Part shown: piece by piece, positions 60,565-64,000 of the stretch
How the letters are laid out: every line of letters begins with the position of its first letter
How positions within the stretch are numbered: position 1 is the first letter of the stretch
DNA from: Silvibacterium dinghuense
GTDB taxonomy: Bacteria > Acidobacteriota > Terriglobia > Terriglobales > Acidobacteriaceae
Length of the DNA: 64,000 nucleotides
Direction of reading: 5' to 3'
NCBI RefSeq assembly: GCF_004123295.1
Contig: NZ_SDMK01000001.1
Span: forward strand, 558,001-622,000
Translations under genes and position numbers: made by a program
The notes under the pieces: model-generated
The model's input: only the letters and a program-made list of their open reading frames with translations
Told to the model about the DNA's origin: nothing
Databases searched by the model: none

Positions 60565-61820
60565 CAGCGGCCCCCAGCCAGCTCCGCATGCTCCTCGCCC
60601 TGGTCGCCCCGGATCACCACCACAGCCGATTCACCCAGCCGGAAAAGATCGTTCGGTCCGGCCTCGATTCGCACCCGCACCGGAAAGCGTGAAGCCAGGT
60701 GAACCCAGTTGAGCGTACGCTGCACATCGGGCAACCCCGCCGGGGAGAGCTTGCCCACCAGGTCCGCATCCGGCGTCACGCCATAGCCCACGCTGTCCAC
60801 CACGCCCTTGAAACGCACATTCGGGCGCGAGAGCACATACACCTCGGCTGTCATCCCCTTCTGGATGTGCCGGAGCTGCGTCTCACGGAAGTTGGCGACC
60901 ACCCACCACACGCGCGTATCGATCAGCGTGAAGACCTGCGTCCCGGCCTTGGCATACGCGCCTTCCGAGATGGTCAGATTCGTCACACGCGCATCGAACG
61001 GCGCCACCACATGGCAATTGTCGTAGTCATACTGCGCGTTGTTGATGGCCGCCTGCTTGCCCTCGATCTGTCCTTCGAGCGGCTCAAGCGTGGTCACATT
61101 ATGTGCTGCCTGCTGTACCTGTTGATTGCTTTCGATCGTCGCCGCCGAAGCCGCGTCGTACTGCGCATGCGAAGCAGTCAAACCCGCCTGGGCCAACGCC
61201 AGCTGCGCACGCGCCTGGGAGGCCGCCTGCTCCCTTGTCTTCACCAGCGTGCGCTGCTCGTCCACCTGGTCCACGGTCACATATTGTTTGGCCAGCAGCG
61301 GCTCGATGCGGTGCAGGTTGTTCGTCGCATAGGCGAGCTCGGCATCTGCCCGCTGCACCGCGGCCTTCGCATTCTCCACATCCGCAGTCGCCTGCTGGAT
61401 CGCTGCCGCCGACCGCAGCTGGCTGGCCTGTGCGCTCTGCGCTCCTGCACGCGCCACGTCCACGCCGCTCACCTTGCCGGCAATGATCCGTTTTTCATCG
61501 GAGATCTCGCCCTGCAGCGCGGTGAGATTACTCTTCGCGTTTGCCAGCGCGTAGGAATACGGCCGGTCGTCGATATCGAAGAGCGGCTGCCCGGCCTTCA
61601 CCAGCTGGTTGTCCTGCACATAGAGGTGCGTCACCGGTCCATTCACCAGCGGAGCCATGCCGATGAAGTTCGCAAACACCTCTGCGTCGTCGGTGCGCGG
61701 GTTTTGCGTCAGCTGCCGTACTGCCACCAGCCCGGCAACGGCCGTGCACACGAGAATCGCGGCACTCAGTATCTGCCCTGCGCGATTGCGCTGTCCTGTT
61801 GTCGATGCCGCCTCGTCCAT
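60564..61820 (-). CDS. HlyD-family membrane-fusion adaptor (EmrA/AaeA-like)
   Basis: A 418-residue adaptor with one N-terminal membrane helix (about 14-34, ILSAAILVCTAVAGLVAV). A split biotinyl-lipoyl domain (GPVTHLYVQDNQLVKAGQPLFDIDD and, later, VVAPFDARVTNLTISEGAYAKAG; quoted in part) brackets a long coiled coil rich in Ala and Gln (about 90-240). Beta-barrel and membrane-proximal domains follow. It links the FUSC inner-membrane protein to the TolC-like outer-membrane channel. The stop shares a base with the FUSC start. Confidence 0.9.
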   Translation of the reverse strand: MDEAASTTGQRNRAGQILSAAILVCTAVAGLVAVRQLTQNPRTDDAEVFANFIGMAPLVNGPVTHLYVQDNQLVKAGQPLFDIDDRPYSYALANAKSNLTALQGEISDEKRIIAGKVSGVDVARAGAQSAQASQLRSAAAIQQATADVENAKAAVQRADAELAYATNNLHRIEPLLAKQYVTVDQVDEQRTLVKTREQAASQARAQLALAQAGLTASHAQYDAASAATIESNQQVQQAAHNVTTLEPLEGQIEGKQAAINNAQYDYDNCHVVAPFDARVTNLTISEGAYAKAGTQVFTLIDTRVWWVVANFRETQLRHIQKGMTAEVYVLSRPNVRFKGVVDSVGYGVTPDADLVGKLSPAGLPDVQRTLNWVHLASRFPVRVRIEAGPNDLFRLGESAVVVIRGDQGEEHAELAGGR

Positions 61821-61829
61821 GCTTCCTCG

Positions 61830-62102
61830 CTAGTTAAAGAACAACAGCCACAGCAGCAGCGCCACCAGCACTGCCAGGCTTGGATAGGTCAGAATTCCCC
61901 ACTGGATCAGCCGCTGCTTGCCCAGCCGCGTCAGCAGCGCATACACCAGTCCCGCCACGATCGTTCCTATCGTCAGGCACACCAGCCATGACGGAAAGAA
62001 CGATCCCATGATGTTGAACGATGGCGCGCGCCCGCAGCCGGCAACAAACACTGCCGCTCCCAGGCTTGCCATCGCCGCCGCCCGTCTTCTTTCTCGCTGC
62101 AC
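61830..62102 (-). CDS. YtcA-family small lipoprotein (DUF1656-like efflux accessory)
   Basis: A 90-residue protein. A basic start (VQRERRRAA) leads to a lipobox-type signal (ASLGAAVFVAGCG, lipidated Cys near residue 24). APSFNIMGSFFPSWLVCLT follows, with two membrane helices (about 32-55 and 64-88). YtcA/DUF1656 proteins accompany FUSC/HlyD efflux pairs and are of unknown exact function. I chose the GTG at 62102 because AAAGAGG lies just before it; an ATG at 62129 would lengthen the N-terminus by nine residues. It lies between the TolC-like and HlyD genes with short gaps. Confidence 0.78.
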   Translation of the reverse strand: MQRERRRAAAMASLGAAVFVAGCGRAPSFNIMGSFFPSWLVCLTIGTIVAGLVYALLTRLGKQRLIQWGILTYPSLAVLVALLLWLLFFN

Positions 62103-62132
62103 GGATCCTCTTTCCTTTCCCGACCGCATCCT

Positions 62133-63587
62133 TTACGGCGTTCCCTTCGCCGGAGTCACGGAGACCAGGTCCCCGGTCCGGAAGGCCAGGTTGGCTACCT
62201 GCAGCAGCACCTGCGCCCGCGCCGACACATCTTCGCTCCGCGCCTGCGCCAATGCCTTCTGCGCCTGTACCACGTCCAGCAGGTTCCTCACCCCGTATCC
62301 GTAGCTCTCCCGCGCCGCATCATAGCTCTGCCCGGATGCGGCCAGCAGCGCGGCAGCAGCCTGCTGCTGCCGGAGTGCGGTCTTCATATTCGTATATGCG
62401 GTCCAGACTTCGTCGGAAATCTGGTCCCGCAGCGCACCAATCTCGGCTTCGGCCTCATGCTTCTCCGCATGTGCCGCCGCCAGCTCGTGCTCCCGGCGCG
62501 TACCGTCGAAGAGCGTCCACTTCAGCTGCAGAGTGACATTCCAGTACTCACCCTGCGCATACTCTCCCGGATAGGAATCGAACTGCCCGTAACCCCGCGC
62601 CAGGCCACCGTCGCCGGTAAAGCTCATGCTGGGCAGAAAGGCCGAGTGCGCCTGCTTGAGCGACGCATCCGCCGCCCGCAGCCGTGTCACCTGCTCCAGC
62701 AGCTCGGGCCGCTGCGCAAAGGCGCGGTCGATCTCCACATCCACTGAATCGGCCATCTCTTTCGGCGTAGCCAGATCCTGAATCTCCTGCACCTTGATCG
62801 CTGTATCGGCGGGCAGCCCCATCGACGTCGCCAGATCCCCGGCTGCAATCGCCTCGGCGCCGACCGCGGCCTGCAGGTCATACTCGGCCTGGGCCTGTGC
62901 CGCCGTCGCTTCAAGCACATCCGGCTTGGTCGCCAGGCCATGATCGAGGCGTGCCTGCGCATCGTCTTCGACCGCCTGCGCGTTCTTCAGACTGATCTCC
63001 GCTGCCTCGCGCAGTCCACGGGCATTGAGCAGCCGATAGTAAGCCGAGGAAACCGCAAAGATCAGCTTTCGATGTGTGTCATTGAACTTGAGGTTTGCCG
63101 CCAGGACGCTGGCCTTGGCCGCGTCAATCGCCCCGCCGCGTTCGCCGAAATCAAAGACCAGGTAATCCACGTGCAATACCGGGATAAACAAGCCTTCGGT
63201 CTGCCGTCCCCAGTTTGCGCCGGTCAGCGCGGCCTCCCGCAGAGACTCCGCGATCACCACCGCGGTCAGCGTCGGAAACAGTGCGCTGCGCGCAATTCCC
63301 AGGTCTGCGGCCCGGACCTTGGCTGCTTCCCATGCCGCCCGTGTCTCCGGATTGTGCTGCTGCGCGAGGTCTACCAGCTCGGCCAGGGTATAGGCCCTAT
63401 CTGAATCTATGGCATAGGGCGTCTCAGGATGCCCTGCCAGCTGCCGTCCGAGGCTCTCCTCCGCCTGCGAGTGCCATGGCTTATCCGCTGAAGCGGGCGC
63501 ACTCTGAGCCCATGCCAGGTTGATGCCTGCACCGACAACTGCAGCCAATCCAAGGACCGGATATCGAGCCAGATACCGCTTGCGCAT
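62133..63587 (-). CDS. TolC-family outer-membrane efflux channel
   Basis: A 484-residue protein. The signal peptide is 1-27 (YPVLGLAAVVGAGINLAWA). A two-repeat TolC fold with long coiled coils follows: YTLAELVDLAQQHNPETRAAWEAAK, then FSAYYRLLNARGLREA-type and LQLKWTLFDGTRREHELAAAHAE in the two halves (quoted in parts; the second begins near residue 365). It ends with a short beta segment (GDLVSVTPAKGTP). I chose the ATG at 63587, with GGAAAG just upstream and the signal peptide next. The first gene of the efflux operon, it completes a TolC-HlyD-FUSC tripartite pump, likely for aromatic or phenolic compounds. Confidence 0.88.
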   Translation of the reverse strand: MRKRYLARYPVLGLAAVVGAGINLAWAQSAPASADKPWHSQAEESLGRQLAGHPETPYAIDSDRAYTLAELVDLAQQHNPETRAAWEAAKVRAADLGIARSALFPTLTAVVIAESLREAALTGANWGRQTEGLFIPVLHVDYLVFDFGERGGAIDAAKASVLAANLKFNDTHRKLIFAVSSAYYRLLNARGLREAAEISLKNAQAVEDDAQARLDHGLATKPDVLEATAAQAQAEYDLQAAVGAEAIAAGDLATSMGLPADTAIKVQEIQDLATPKEMADSVDVEIDRAFAQRPELLEQVTRLRAADASLKQAHSAFLPSMSFTGDGGLARGYGQFDSYPGEYAQGEYWNVTLQLKWTLFDGTRREHELAAAHAEKHEAEAEIGALRDQISDEVWTAYTNMKTALRQQQAAAALLAASGQSYDAARESYGYGVRNLLDVVQAQKALAQARSEDVSARAQVLLQVANLAFRTGDLVSVTPAKGTP

Positions 63588-64000
63588 GATCTTTCCGTAT
63601 ATCGCCGCGACCATAGCGGGTTCAGGCCCCGCGGGGGACGAAAGATGTGGGTACCGCGAATGGGAATTCACGGCTTAAACCCAGTGTATACCGCACTTGC
63701 CTCGATAACCGGCACTCCGGAATTGCCTCCTTCCACGTCTTCCCATGGCAAAAATCCCTGCCGATACCATATCCTCCGGCATGGAAAACACCCCTGCTAC
63801 CACTCCCCACCACACCCTCACCAGCCGGCCAACCTGCCGATGCGTAGTCCATCGCTCTACCGGCCTATCGGCAGCAGCTCAAAGCCTCATCCCTAATAAA
63901 AAGCATTTCTGCGCCATACCGCTCCGGGCTTTCCACTGCGCAGCATCTGCAATCCAGACAAGGATTTATTTCCCGGATCATTTTGCCTGAGCAGCCGCTT
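63588..64000. other. Intergenic region upstream of the efflux operon, to window end
   Basis: I find no supportable gene. A TATACA hexamer on the minus strand (near 63690) could be a -10 for the efflux operon but lacks a good -35. Minus-strand frames open at the right edge (down to about 63890) are too short to identify. Confidence 0.4.

Overview
The window is GC-rich, densely coding bacterial chromosome and most resembles a soil member of the Acidobacteriota (Acidobacteriaceae/Terriglobales type). This rests on gene content, not on a marker gene: an Oar-type TonB receptor of over 1,200 residues with an N-terminal carboxypeptidase-regulatory-like domain, plant-polysaccharide genes (hexuronate operon, GH2, GH32), paired DUF3857/transglutaminase proteins, an ATP-grasp/alpha-E/transglutaminase operon, futalosine-pathway MqnC, and a dispersed palindromic intergenic repeat. 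I see no rRNA, tRNA, CRISPR array, insertion sequence or phage gene.

Layout. 0-3.8 kb: surface polysaccharide genes (edge-truncated glycosyltransferase, O-antigen ligase/polymerase-like protein, GT2 glycosyltransferase, hexapeptide acyltransferase). 3.8-5.8 kb: two unknown envelope proteins in an operon. 6.2-16.3 kb: TonB receptor, then a five-gene hexuronate operon on the minus strand (uxaC, MFS transporter, LarA homologue, uxaE, SDR), with several 4-base stop/start overlaps and a GntR-type palindrome at its head. 16.5-20 kb: transglutaminase, alpha-E and circularly permuted ATP-grasp operon. 20.2-22.4 kb: S1/P1 nuclease and, divergently, a deoxyhypusine-synthase-like protein. 22.9-27.2 kb: multi-PAS/GAF hybrid kinase, single-domain receiver and HPt protein, together a phosphorelay. 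27.2-31.4 kb: cobalamin riboswitch and metE, then a probably leaderless cysteine-rich micro-ORF upstream of a TlpA-like thioredoxin protein. 31.5-34.6 kb: sensor kinase lacking the H-box histidine, overlapping a free-standing KdpD sensor module.

34.6-40.9 kb: acyltransferase-3, acyl carrier protein, FkbH-type HAD protein, membrane-anchored SGNH protein and MBOAT acyltransferase. The last four mirror the roles of the Dlt teichoic-acid D-alanylation system, with an FkbH protein in place of the adenylating ligase DltA. I regard this as the best candidate for an undescribed envelope-modification system. The second strong candidate is the Cys-Cys-Cys leader peptide at 29955-30008.

41-48.4 kb: secreted protein, DUF3857/transglutaminase pair (one apparently catalytically dead) and a Tat-exported GH2 enzyme. 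48.4-52.9 kb: SRPBCC protein, membrane protein, FAD/NAD disulfide oxidoreductase, PepSY-like membrane protein and mqnC. 53-55.6 kb: GH32 enzyme with its LacI-type regulator. 55.8-58.2 kb: a coupled pair of a Tat-exported phosphatase-superfamily protein and an unknown protein. 58.4-63.6 kb: tripartite efflux operon (TolC, YtcA, HlyD, FUSC), preceded downstream by a palindromic dispersed repeat.

Function calls come from motif recognition only; no database search was run. Where an upstream Shine-Dalgarno or signal peptide argued for it, I shortened the longest reading frame and say so.
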